DNA from: Alitiscatomonas aceti
GTDB taxonomy: Bacteria > Bacillota > Clostridia > Lachnospirales > Lachnospiraceae
DNA: 15,220 nt
Direction: 5' to 3'
Assembly (NCBI RefSeq): GCF_025567195.1
Contig: NZ_JAOQJF010000051.1
Span: forward strand, 1-15,220
The notes below the pieces were generated by a model. That model saw only the letters and a list, made by a program, of their open reading frames with translations. It had not been told where the DNA came from and ran no database searches. Of the stretch, positions 1 to 6,460 are shown one piece after another. Numbering within the stretch: position 1 is the stretch's first letter; each line of letters starts with the position of its first letter. The position numbers were made by a program, and so were the translations under genes.

Positions 1-29
1 ATTTTATAAGAATTTTCAGGGTTTTACAT

Positions 30-47
30 ACTGTTCAGTTTTCAAGG
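30..47 (-). promoter_or_regulatory. rRNA leader boxA-like element
   Basis: The minus strand reads CTTGAAAACTGAACAGT shortly after the P2 promoter. From memory, sequences of the form (T/C)TTGAAAACTGAAC are found in rRNA leaders and 16S-23S spacers of Firmicutes, where they act in processive antitermination. No 16S sequence lies in the window, so the rRNA assignment is an inference from promoter plus leader. Confidence 0.55.
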
Positions 48-86
48 TTCTGTGCTGTTCTTGTCTTTCTCAGCGACAGCTTCGAT

Positions 87-115
87 AGTATATCATGCTG
101 TATTCTGTTTGTCAA
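87..115 (-). promoter_or_regulatory. Main promoter (P2) of a probable rRNA operon
   Basis: On the minus strand TTGACA at 110-115 is followed by a 17-base spacer and TATACT at 87-92 (5 of 6). No open reading frame begins between it and the left edge in that direction. The transcript carries the leader motif described at 30-47, which points to a stable RNA operon starting just beyond the window. Confidence 0.65.
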
Positions 116-201
116 GAACTTTTTTAAATTTCTTTTTGATTTCTTTCCGAAACCCTTGGGTTTCTTTCAGAAGTCTGTCCCGGTCGCTTGGGACGGGTAT
201 T

Positions 202-230
202 AGAATACCAGATGTTCTGCCAAATGTCAA
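202..230 (-). promoter_or_regulatory. Upstream promoter (P1) of a probable rRNA operon
   Basis: The minus strand reads a perfect TTGACA at 225-230, a 17-base spacer, and TATTCT at 202-207 (4 of 6 matches to TATAAT). It points left, away from the amidohydrolase operon, and lies about 115 bases upstream of a second, stronger promoter. Tandem promoters of this kind are typical of bacterial rRNA operons. The weak -10 makes this the less certain of the two. Confidence 0.5.
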
Positions 231-297
231 CATCTTTTTTCATTTTTTTTGCGTTTTTCACGTTTCTTTTTTCTGCTCCTTTTATATATACAAGATA

Positions 298-336
298 AGG
301 CGGCACATCCTGTGCAGAACACAAGATATGCCGCCT
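298..336 (-). terminator. Hairpin downstream of the amidohydrolase gene
   Basis: AGGCGGCA at 298-305 and TGCCGCCT at 329-336 form a perfect 8-bp stem. An inner stem (TCTTGTG/CACAGGA on the minus strand, two G-U pairs) extends the fold. It lies 27 bases after the amidohydrolase stop and just ahead of the rRNA-type P1 promoter, so it is well placed to end the left operon. On the minus strand the stem is followed by TATCTTG rather than a clean T run. On the plus strand TTTTT follows closely. It could therefore be a weak or bidirectional terminator. Confidence 0.5.
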
Positions 337-363
337 GGACTTTTTACTGGCTGCTGCCGTCCT

Positions 364-2025
364 CTACTCTTCTGTTTTCCGGTATACGATCTGTCCATCA
401 ACGATCGTCATCACCGGAAGGATGGTCCGGATCTCCTCCGGTCTGCATGTGAAAATGTCTGTATCCAGCACTGCCATATCCGCCAGGTACCCCGGCTTTA
501 ACCGTCCCTTGAAATCTTCTGCAAATTCATTATAGGCGGAACCAATGGTATAAGCGTCGACCGCGTCCTCGATATCCACCCTCTCTTCCGGGAAGAAGCC
601 GCCCTCCGGCCATCCCTTCTGATCCCTGCGGGTCACTGCAGAATAAAGATTCGGGAACGGATTGCAGTCCTCCACCGGAGAATCCGTGCCATAGGAGACA
701 TGGATCCCCAGCTTCTTTGCTGTCCCAAAGGCGTAGGAGGTGCTGCTCAGCTCCTCTCCGCACCGGTCTGTCACCACATGCATATCATAATCCAGGAAGA
801 TCGGCTGGTAACAGATCAGGATATCATCCCCGGCAATCCGCTCCATCATCTCCCTGTCTGTGATCTGGCAGTGGATCAGGGCGTGGCGCAGGGGATTCTT
901 CCCGTCATGGAGCACCTTCTCATAGCTTTCGATCACATCCTCAATGGCCCGGTCTCCAATCACATGGGTCACCACCTGAATCCCCGCCGCATCCGCCAGA
1001 CGGCAGAACTCGTCCATCTCTTCCTTTGTGATACATTCCACTCCACGGTTTCCCGGGTCGTCCTGGTATTCCTTCCGCATGGCCGCCGTCCGTCCGCCCA
1101 GGGAACCGTCCTTAAAAAGCTTTAACGGTCCCAGAGCCAGCCTCTTCGGGTCCTTATAGACCCCATGCTTAAATTCTCCGTTCCCCACGCATTCCCGGAA
1201 TTCCTCCAGAGACTGGATACACGCCTGATGCCGGTAGCGCAGAGGACACAGTCCCTCGTCATAGATCTCATGAAGCATACGGAACGTATCATCCCGGGAA
1301 ATAAAAGCGTTCCCCACATCATTGGACTGGACGCTGGTAATACCATGGGCCACCGCATACTCTGCGGCGTTTAAAAACATGCGTTTATCATCCTCAAGGG
1401 TATATTTGGGGATCAGACCATTGACCAGCTCCATGGCATTTTCAGTGAAGATCCCCGTGGGCATTCCGTTTTCATCTGTCTCAATGGTGCCTCCGTCCAC
1501 ATGGCGCATCTTCTGGTCCAGCCCCAGAAGCTCAATGGCCTTACTGTTGGCCGCTGCCACATGGCCGCAGATCCGCTGGAGCACCACTGGCACCTCTGTG
1601 GAGATCCGATCCAGATCATAACGGCCCGGCATCCTCTTTTCCCCGATAAACAGGTCCTGGTTCCAGCCCTTTCCTGCGATCCCCTGCTTTGCCGTTTCCG
1701 GATTCTGGCGGACGAACTCCTTTACGCGCTCCACCATCTCATCCACGGAGCTCACTCCCGTGATGGGTGCCGTGGCAAAGTCCATGCCCACGTTCAGAAG
1801 GTGCATATGGCTGTCATTGATCCCAGGGATCACCGTGCGGCCCTCCAGGTCAATGATCTCTGCACCGTCCAGTCCATTCCCGGAACCATCCCGTTTTCCC
1901 GCTGCCGTAAGGACCTCTTCCTCCGTCCCCACAGCCTGGATCACTCCGTCCTCCGCATAAAGCGCCTGGGCAAACCTTCCTCTCTCCACATAGATCTTTC
2001 CATTCCTTAATACCAGTTTTCTCAT
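364..2025 (-). CDS. YtcJ-type metal-dependent amidohydrolase
   Basis: This is a 553-residue protein of the amidohydrolase superfamily, YtcJ/amidohydrolase 3 group, probably a cytosolic zinc hydrolase acting on an amide, imide or N-acyl bond. An N-terminal beta-sandwich part (about 1-65) leads into PGINDSHMH with the metal-binding pair H73 and H75. K305 in LFKDGSLGGRTA is a candidate metal-bridging lysine, H354 (VTHVIGDRA) and H385 (HALIHCQ) are further ligands, and D448 in YGTDSP is the expected catalytic aspartate. Length is normal for the family and no signal peptide is visible. The ATG is preceded by a purine-rich GGGAAGGGGAAG. It is the last gene of a four-gene operon, 24 bases after the nitrilase fusion. 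Family assignment is firm; the substrate is unknown because YtcJ-like proteins are poorly characterised. Confidence 0.9.
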   Translation of the reverse strand: MRKLVLRNGKIYVERGRFAQALYAEDGVIQAVGTEEEVLTAAGKRDGSGNGLDGAEIIDLEGRTVIPGINDSHMHLLNVGMDFATAPITGVSSVDEMVERVKEFVRQNPETAKQGIAGKGWNQDLFIGEKRMPGRYDLDRISTEVPVVLQRICGHVAAANSKAIELLGLDQKMRHVDGGTIETDENGMPTGIFTENAMELVNGLIPKYTLEDDKRMFLNAAEYAVAHGITSVQSNDVGNAFISRDDTFRMLHEIYDEGLCPLRYRHQACIQSLEEFRECVGNGEFKHGVYKDPKRLALGPLKLFKDGSLGGRTAAMRKEYQDDPGNRGVECITKEEMDEFCRLADAAGIQVVTHVIGDRAIEDVIESYEKVLHDGKNPLRHALIHCQITDREMMERIAGDDILICYQPIFLDYDMHVVTDRCGEELSSTSYAFGTAKKLGIHVSYGTDSPVEDCNPFPNLYSAVTRRDQKGWPEGGFFPEERVDIEDAVDAYTIGSAYNEFAEDFKGRLKPGYLADMAVLDTDIFTCRPEEIRTILPVMTIVDGQIVYRKTEE

Positions 2026-2049
2026 GGTCTTCCCCTTCCCTTTCTTCTA

Positions 2050-3450
2050 TTATAATACAGGTTTCCTCCTATCCTTCCGCACAAACGGCGGCCGTACTGT
2101 GTCCTCTGTCAGCAGACCGTACAGCTCCGGGCGGCGGTACGCATTTCCATGTACCTCCTGACGGCGGTATGACCGCAGAAGCTCCAGATCAAATTCCGCC
2201 AGCCAAAGCCCCTCTTCTCCATCGGCTTCCAGAATACACATATCTCTCGATCCCTCCTCCCCCGGCAGATACGCCACGCCGTCAAACGCTGATGAGTGGC
2301 CGTTGCAGTCCGGCTTCCCCTGGGGATAATTGCAGGTGGCGATTCCAATCATGTTCTCATAGGCCCGTCCGCGAAGCTGGGACAGGCGGTTAATCTCCAT
2401 AGGGCAGGCGTTGGGGACCAGGACGATCTCCGCCCCCATAAGCATCAGGATCCGGGCGCTCTCCGGAAATTCCCGGTCATAGCAGATCATGGCTCCCACC
2501 CGCACAGCGCCGGCCTCTGTATCCAGATCCGCCGTATGGAAGCCCTCTCCCGGAGTCAGGCGGCACTCATCCCCGAAATCACAGGTATGGACCTTCGCAT
2601 AGGACAGCACACATTCCCCATGACGGTCCAGTAAAAGCAGCGTGTTCCTTGGGCCTTCCGGATACTGTTCCAGGATCGTGATCCCGATGGCCATGGACAG
2701 CTCCCGGGCCGCATTGGCAAAGACTTTGACGAATGGGCCGTCCGCCGCCACCGCCTTATGCTCCAGCTCCTCCACGCTTTCCGGTATATCATAACCGCTG
2801 CTCCACATTTCCGGAAACAGTGCCAGGTCGGCTCCGGCCTTCTTTGCCTCCCGGCACCAGAAAAGGCCTTTTTCCAGATTTTCCTCCAGGCTGTTTCCCG
2901 GCAGGATCTGGAGCAGCGCGGTCTTAAGGCTTCTCCGTCCCCTCCTTTTCTCATAGGAAGGATGATAAAGTCCTGTGGGGCTGTAAAACTCATTTCCCGT
3001 ATATACGAATCCCAGCCGTTCCAGCAGCTTCCCGGATCTTTGATTGTCCGGATGATGGCCTGCAAAAAGTCCTTCAGCATCCAGCTCCCCAAAGGCATAC
3101 CAGATCGCCGCCCGGCAGGCCTCTGCGGCGATCCCACGGCCCCAGAATTCCGGCTTCAGATGGATCCCCAGCTCATAGGTCCGGCTTCCGTGGGTCCTTA
3201 AGCCGCAGCATCCGGCCAGCCTTCCTGTTTCCAGTTCAAACACCGGCCAGTACTGGACATGATGATGCTGCCCATTTTCCATCTCCAGGGCCAGCCTCTT
3301 CCGGACCTCGTCGTCCGAAAACTGTCCGGCAGCACAGATATACCGGCACACCTGGGGATCCTCCCAGAGGCCGTTTGCCAGCTCCAGGTCCTCTCCCGTC
3401 CACCAGGAAAAGCCCAGCCGTTCTGTCGTCAGAAAATATTCCCGTTTCAT
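2050..3450 (-). CDS. GNAT acetyltransferase-nitrilase fusion protein
   Basis: This is a 466-residue two-domain protein. Residues about 1-165 are a RimJ/RimL-like GNAT N-acetyltransferase: LTTERL at the N-terminus, an acetyl-CoA loop GRGIAAEA near 104-111 and HPDNQRSGKLLERLGF near 133-148. Residues about 175-460 are a carbon-nitrogen hydrolase with the complete Glu-Lys-Cys triad: E214 (LFPEMW), K286 (SYAKVH) and C323 (MICYDREFPES). The hydrolase half should cleave an amide or nitrile. Fusions of a RimI-like acetyltransferase to a nitrilase are known as one branch of the nitrilase superfamily, so the architecture has precedent. I chose the ATG at 3450 because it overlaps the tag stop codon as ATGA, has GGAGGT upstream and starts in the usual GNAT manner. 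An in-frame ATG at 3474 would add eight residues. Substrates of both halves are unknown. Confidence 0.88.
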   Translation of the reverse strand: MKREYFLTTERLGFSWWTGEDLELANGLWEDPQVCRYICAAGQFSDDEVRKRLALEMENGQHHHVQYWPVFELETGRLAGCCGLRTHGSRTYELGIHLKPEFWGRGIAAEACRAAIWYAFGELDAEGLFAGHHPDNQRSGKLLERLGFVYTGNEFYSPTGLYHPSYEKRRGRRSLKTALLQILPGNSLEENLEKGLFWCREAKKAGADLALFPEMWSSGYDIPESVEELEHKAVAADGPFVKVFANAARELSMAIGITILEQYPEGPRNTLLLLDRHGECVLSYAKVHTCDFGDECRLTPGEGFHTADLDTEAGAVRVGAMICYDREFPESARILMLMGAEIVLVPNACPMEINRLSQLRGRAYENMIGIATCNYPQGKPDCNGHSSAFDGVAYLPGEEGSRDMCILEADGEEGLWLAEFDLELLRSYRRQEVHGNAYRRPELYGLLTEDTVRPPFVRKDRRKPVL

Positions 3451-4010
3451 TCCGCCCGCACCTCCATAAAACATCCGTCCTCATGGGCCCAGATCACTCC
3501 CACCGCCTGGAGATAAGCATAAATGATCGTGGTGCCCACAAACTTCATCCCCCGCTTCTTAAGGTCCGCCGATATGGCATCTGACAGGGGAGAGCTGGTC
3601 CTTCCCTTCTCACAGACCACCCTGCCTCCGGTCCAGCCCCAGAGGTATTCCGAAAAGCTCCCATATTCCTGCTGGATCTCATAAAAAACCGCCGCATTGG
3701 TCACAGCTGCCCGGATCTTTAAGCGGTTTCTTATGATTCCCGGATCATTCTGAAGTTCCTCCAGCTTCCCATCCTCATATGCCATGACCGTTTCCAGATC
3801 AAAGCCGTCAAAGGCCCGGGAAAACGCCTCCCGTTTATTCAGCACGCACTCCCAGGAAAGCCCGGCCTGGAATCCCTCCAGGACCAGCATCTCAAACAGC
3901 TTCCTGTCATCATGGACCGGAACGCCCCACTCATGATCGTGATAATGGATATACCGCTCATTCCCAGGATTGGCCCACCGGCACCTTATTTTTCCATCCT
4001 TCCACTCCAT
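3447..4010 (-). CDS. tag: DNA-3-methyladenine glycosylase I
   Basis: This 187-residue enzyme excises 3-methyladenine from alkylated DNA as the first step of base-excision repair. The whole length matches the Tag family. IRCRWANPGN carries C10 and YHDHEWG carries H24, and with H176 and C180 in HEDGC they form the structural zinc site known from E. coli Tag. The pocket signature LEGFQAGLSW holds the catalytic-type E45 and the aromatic W53, and KKRGMKFVGTT is the conserved C-terminal signature. It lies 12 bases after ogt, another alkylation-repair gene, and its stop codon overlaps the start of the nitrilase fusion by four bases, indicating translational coupling. Assignment is firm. Confidence 0.95.
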   Translation of the reverse strand: MEWKDGKIRCRWANPGNERYIHYHDHEWGVPVHDDRKLFEMLVLEGFQAGLSWECVLNKREAFSRAFDGFDLETVMAYEDGKLEELQNDPGIIRNRLKIRAAVTNAAVFYEIQQEYGSFSEYLWGWTGGRVVCEKGRTSSPLSDAISADLKKRGMKFVGTTIIYAYLQAVGVIWAHEDGCFMEVRAE

Positions 4011-4022
4011 GGTATCCCCCTC

Positions 4023-4568
4023 TTAAAGCGCCGTCCCCTTCTCCGGAACCGAAAACCGGGAAACGTCCACACCTTCATGGTCCAGCAGCCAGATCTTCCG
4101 TTCCAGACCGCCGGCATATCCTGTAAGGCTTCCTCCTGATCCTACCACACGGTGGCAGGGGATAATAATAGAAACCGGGTTGTGGGCCAGGGCTCCGCCT
4201 ACGGCCTGTCCGGACATGGTATCCCTGCCCATCCGGGCTGCCGCCTTTTTTGCCAGGTCTCCATAGGTCGTGACCGTTCCATAAGGGATCTCACAGAGAA
4301 GTCCCCAGATCAGCTTCTGGAATTCCGTTCCCTCCGGCGCCAGGGGAAGCTCATCCGGACACGGCTTTTGTCCGGAAAAATACCGGTCCAGCCATTTCCT
4401 GGCATCCCCGAATACCGCAGGCTCCGGTCCCTGCTCCTTTCCGATTTCTCCCACGTTCTCTCCGCCAAAATATTTCTGGCCCTGGATCCACAGCCCCGTC
4501 AGATGCTTCCCGTCGCTCCCCAGGGTCAGGAGACCGATGGGCGAAGCATACGATGTCAAACAGTACAT
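4023..4568 (-). CDS. ogt: Methylated-DNA-protein cysteine methyltransferase
   Basis: This 181-residue protein repairs O6-alkylguanine by moving the alkyl group irreversibly onto its own cysteine. The active-site motif IIPCHRVV holds the acceptor C138. EIPYGTVTTYGDLA and AVGGALAHNP form the helix-turn-helix and conserved asparagine region. The C-terminal GYAGGLERKIWLLDHEG is typical. A poorly conserved N-terminal half (1-75) is normal for Ogt-type proteins. I chose the ATG at 4568, which has AAGGAGG six bases upstream and starts MYCLTSYASPIG; an ATG at 4601 would add eleven residues but lacks this support. It is the first gene of the left operon, followed 12 bases later by tag. Pairing of two alkylation-repair genes suggests a shared response to alkylating damage; no adaptive-response regulator is visible. 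Confidence 0.94.
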   Translation of the reverse strand: MYCLTSYASPIGLLTLGSDGKHLTGLWIQGQKYFGGENVGEIGKEQGPEPAVFGDARKWLDRYFSGQKPCPDELPLAPEGTEFQKLIWGLLCEIPYGTVTTYGDLAKKAAARMGRDTMSGQAVGGALAHNPVSIIIPCHRVVGSGGSLTGYAGGLERKIWLLDHEGVDVSRFSVPEKGTAL

Positions 4569-4650
4569 AAAAGCCCTCCTTATTAAAAAAAGCCATTCCA
4601 TACCATTAAAAGTCTGGAATAGCTATTTCTATTATTATTGTGCCAAAAAA

Positions 4651-4691
4651 GAAGCGTCAGCCCTGCGGGTTCCAAGACCATCTCCTGCTTC
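4651..4691 (-). terminator. Truncated repeat copy acting as a probable terminator
   Basis: On the minus strand a segment opens with GAAGC and closes with GCTTC, immediately followed by TTTTTT (4645-4650). The interior can form further short pairings (CCC/GGG). The segment is the outer part of the direct repeat copy at 4654-4737. It lies between the tRNA region and ogt and would shield ogt from tRNA transcription. The terminal stem is only 5 bp with a 31-base interior, so this is tentative. Confidence 0.4.
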
Positions 4692-4737
4692 CGTAGTCTA
4701 TGCCTATTTTTATGTATTAAAAAAGCACGAGACGGGA
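4654..4737. repeat. 84-base direct repeat, copy 1
   Basis: This 84-base segment matches copy 2 at 4793-4876 at 78 of 84 positions by hand alignment, with no gaps and a period of 139 bases. It includes an A6 tract (T6 on the minus strand) and ends in GCACGAGACGGGA, which is the 3' end of the tRNA-Gly gene on the opposite strand. It therefore carries a duplicated tRNA 3' end without the rest of the tRNA. Confidence 0.9.
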
Positions 4738-4827
4738 GGGTCTGCCCCAGCGCAGTCCACCCGGTGGACGCAGCGAGGGCATTCGGACCAGGGCGTCAGC
4801 CCTGCGGGTTCCAAGACCGCCTCGTGC
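4725..4827 (-). ncRNA. Structured unit with tRNA-acceptor-like ends; candidate small RNA or terminator
   Basis: On the minus strand this 103-nt unit starts GCACGAGGCGG and ends CCGTCTCGTGC, giving an 11-bp closing stem with one G-U pair, and TTTTTT follows directly (4719-4724). Inside are CAGGGC-TGAC-GCCCTG (4789-4804) and GTCCAC-CGG-GTGGAC (4755-4769), the latter inside an outer TGCCC/GGGCA stem. The terminal seven bases at each end equal the 5' and 3' ends of the neighbouring tRNA-Gly. It lies in the same orientation downstream of that tRNA, so it could be a processed small RNA, an elaborate terminator or a small mobile repeat. It matches no RNA family I recognise. Confidence 0.4.
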
Positions 4828-4876
4828 TTCCGTAGTCTGTATCTATTTTTATGTATTAAAAAAGCACGAGACGGGA
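4793..4876. repeat. 84-base direct repeat, copy 2 (overlaps the tRNA 3' end)
   Basis: This is the second copy of the repeat at 4654-4737, with six mismatches. Its right end is the genuine 3' terminus of tRNA-Gly, so the duplication boundary falls inside the tRNA gene. A perfect match reaching into a tRNA 3' end resembles an integration site remnant, but it also fits a local tandem duplication. Confidence 0.9.
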
Positions 4877-4934
4877 TTCGAACCCGCGACCCTCGCCTTG
4901 GCAAGGCGATACTCCACCACTGAGCCACTCGTGC
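4863..4934 (-). tRNA. tRNA-Gly (anticodon GCC)
   Basis: The minus strand folds into a complete cloverleaf: acceptor GCACGAG/CTCGTGC, D stem GCTC/GAGT, anticodon stem TCGCC/GGCGA with loop TTGCCAA (anticodon GCC), a five-base variable region, and T stem GCGGG/CCCGT with loop TTCGAAT. The next base is U, the discriminator expected for bacterial tRNA-Gly, and G1-C72 with C2-G71 also fit glycine identity. CCA is not encoded; a T tract follows the acceptor stem. It decodes GGC and GGU. A consensus promoter lies about 27 bases upstream. Confidence 0.95.
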
Positions 4935-4960
4935 AACAAAGTATTCTTATGAACATCGTC

Positions 4961-4990
4961 ATTATATACCAATCCAGACCATTTTGTCAA
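4961..4990 (-). promoter_or_regulatory. Promoter of tRNA-Gly
   Basis: The minus strand has a perfect TTGACA at 4985-4990 and a perfect TATAAT at 4961-4966 separated by 18 bases. The predicted transcription start is about 20 bases ahead of the tRNA 5' end. It is one of the two strongest promoters in the window, as expected for a stable RNA gene. Confidence 0.85.
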
Positions 4991-5043
4991 GATTTTTTCG
5001 TCATTTTACCCTGGAAACTATAACCATCCAGCCATACATCTTT

Positions 5044-5072
5044 CTTCCTGTCCGTCTGTTGCGGACAAGAAG
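5044..5072 (-). other. Perfect 11-bp hairpin without a T tract
   Basis: On the minus strand CTTCTTGTCCG and CGGACAGGAAG pair over 11 bases (one G-U) around the 7-base loop CAACAGA. The plus-strand version has one mismatch, so the minus-strand RNA is the better fold. It lies between the NTPase terminator-like stem and the tRNA promoter. No T run follows, so it is not a classical terminator. Its function is unknown. Confidence 0.45.
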
Positions 5073-5109
5073 CACCAGGCGTCCTCCATATGGAGATACG
5101 GAGAGAAAA

Positions 5110-5126
5110 ATGCTTTATAAAAGCAT
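5110..5126 (-). terminator. AT-rich terminator after the NTPase gene
   Basis: ATGCTTT and AAAGCAT form a 7-bp stem around a 3-base loop, followed on the minus strand by TTTTTCTC. It starts five bases beyond the NTPase stop codon. The stem is weak in GC but the U tract and position fit a rho-independent terminator for the GntR-NTPase unit. Confidence 0.55.
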
Positions 5127-5130
5127 ATTT

Positions 5131-5670
5131 TCAATGTTTTTCCCCGTCCAGGCCTCCCCATGACCGAACAGTTGTCTGGAACTGTTTTTTTACAAAATCA
5201 AGGACCTCTTCATACAGCGCATCCCTGTTTTCTTCCGTGATGAAAAAACACCGGCAGCCAGGATGGGAGCGGACGCTGCTTAAAAAGGCCGTATCCCTGT
5301 CCTTCACTGCTGTGATCACCGGCCCCCTCCCCCCAAGGCGCTCCAGAACAGCCCTGCAAAAAAGTTCTGAAGAGGACTCCAGATATCCCAGCTCATCCAT
5401 GATCATAACGCTGCCAGCCTTTACGGGAGCCAGGATCCGCGGCGCATAGCGGTCAAATCCCTCCTTCACCGGAAACCCACGGGTCTCTCCGCACAGGCCC
5501 ACCAGATTCTCCTCTGTGGGCACATGCTCCGCCACCGCATCATAAATATGGACCTGATCTCCTTCTTTTTCTGTCTCAAATCCCGATACCGGACGGCCCA
5601 GAGACTCCAGGACCCGCCGGATCAGGGTAGTCTTTCCAGCGCCTCTGGCGCCGACGATCAGTACGTTCAT
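5131..5670 (-). CDS. THEP1-like P-loop nucleoside-triphosphatase
   Basis: This 179-residue protein belongs to the NTPase_1/THEP1 group of small P-loop nucleoside-triphosphatases, which hydrolyse ATP, GTP and other nucleotides in vitro but have no settled cellular role. Walker A is GARGAGKT at residues 7-14, placed right at the N-terminus as usual. Walker B is the hydrophobic run ending in MDELGYLE with D92 and E93. Its length matches the family (about 175-190). Its ATG lies nine bases after the GntR stop, and its ribosome binding site GGGAG overlaps that stop, so the two are co-transcribed and probably coupled. Context hints at a link to regulation or metabolism of the adjacent sugar-amine pathway, but this is inference only. 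Confidence 0.8.
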   Translation of the reverse strand: MNVLIVGARGAGKTTLIRRVLESLGRPVSGFETEKEGDQVHIYDAVAEHVPTEENLVGLCGETRGFPVKEGFDRYAPRILAPVKAGSVMIMDELGYLESSSELFCRAVLERLGGRGPVITAVKDRDTAFLSSVRSHPGCRCFFITEENRDALYEEVLDFVKKQFQTTVRSWGGLDGEKH

Positions 5671-5679
5671 ATCCGCTCC

Positions 5680-6405
5680 CTACTTTCCCGACTCATATAC
5701 ATACAGGGAAAAACGGTCTCCGTTGATCAGCTGGATCCCGGCATACATGGGCTCTCCGTTCTCATCATAAGCCGTGCTCTTTACAAACAGAAGGTAATCC
5801 CCCTTTTTCACATCCATCAGAGCTGCCTCTTCCGCCGTGGCCCGGCACAGCTCGATCATCTTTTCCGAGCTGGCCACCTTTGCTCCTGCCTTTTCCTTCA
5901 GGCACTCGAACATGGACCCATTATTCAGATCCTCCTCCAGAAGGAAGGCGTATTTCAAAGGGAAATAGCTTTTCTCCACCTGGACCGGCTCTCCGTCTGC
6001 CAGGCGGAGTCTGGAAATATAGACCACATTGCTGCCCGGCTCGATCCCCAGCCGGTCGGCCACCTTTTTATCCGCCATGATCAGCCGGTTCTCCAGGACC
6101 TGTGCCCCCGGCTTCACGCCCATCTGCTCACACATTTCCGTAAAGCTCTGGAGCTTTTTCATGTTTCTTGAATATTTCGGCTTTGTGACAAACGTTCCTT
6201 TTCCCTGCTTGCGCACCACCAGCCCCTTTTCCATCAAAGAGCCCACGGCCTTACGCACCGTGATCAGACTGACTCCATATTCTTTGGCCATCTCAGCCTC
6301 GGTCATGATCTTATCGCCGGGCTTATAGACGCCGTTTCTGATACTGGTTTCCAGCTCTTCCATGAGCTGCACATACAAAGGCGTGATCGCATCCTGTTTC
6401 AGCAT
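5680..6405 (-). CDS. GntR-family (HutC/UTRA) transcriptional regulator
   Basis: This 241-residue regulator has an N-terminal winged helix-turn-helix (about 5-72; PLYVQLMEELETSI, GDKIMTEAEMAKEYGVS, ITVRKAVGSLMEKGLVVRKQGKGTFV) and a C-terminal UTRA effector domain (about 90-235), the HutC subfamily layout. UTRA regulators usually bind a phosphorylated sugar or amino-acid-derived ligand and leave DNA on binding. In known Amadori operons (frl, fra, gfr) a regulator of this type controls the deglycase and kinase genes, so it is the likely repressor of the operon ending 170 bases upstream, with a phosphorylated intermediate as inducer. It has its own promoter at 6461-6489. The regulator type is firm; target and ligand are inferred. 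Confidence 0.9.
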   Translation of the reverse strand: MLKQDAITPLYVQLMEELETSIRNGVYKPGDKIMTEAEMAKEYGVSLITVRKAVGSLMEKGLVVRKQGKGTFVTKPKYSRNMKKLQSFTEMCEQMGVKPGAQVLENRLIMADKKVADRLGIEPGSNVVYISRLRLADGEPVQVEKSYFPLKYAFLLEEDLNNGSMFECLKEKAGAKVASSEKMIELCRATAEEAALMDVKKGDYLLFVKSTAYDENGEPMYAGIQLINGDRFSLYVYESGK

Positions 6406-6460
6406 AACGTTTATCCCCCTGTTCCATATTTTCTATGTACTCCCGCGTGATACCTTCCCT

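Noticed and set aside
52..501. A 149-codon plus-strand frame at the left edge
   Set aside because: It runs across the rRNA-type promoters and the antisense of the amidohydrolase end, with no domain or ribosome binding site.
4645..4876. CRISPR array
   Set aside because: Only two 84-base repeats are present, they overlap a tRNA gene, and there are no uniform spacers or cas genes.
4894..4908. Possible alanine anticodon GGC in a glycine-type tRNA body
   Set aside because: This came from reading the plus strand; on the coding strand the loop is TTGCCAA, anticodon GCC, an ordinary tRNA-Gly.
4537..4923. A 128-codon plus-strand frame and an overlapping 65-codon frame with internally repeated peptide segments
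   Set aside because: The peptide repeats only reflect the 84-base DNA repeat, the frame ends inside the tRNA on the wrong strand, and no ribosome binding site is seen.
4710..4928. A 72-codon minus-strand reading frame over the tRNA and repeat region
   Set aside because: It is a translation of the tRNA-Gly sequence and its repeat; the tRNA cloverleaf and promoter explain the DNA.
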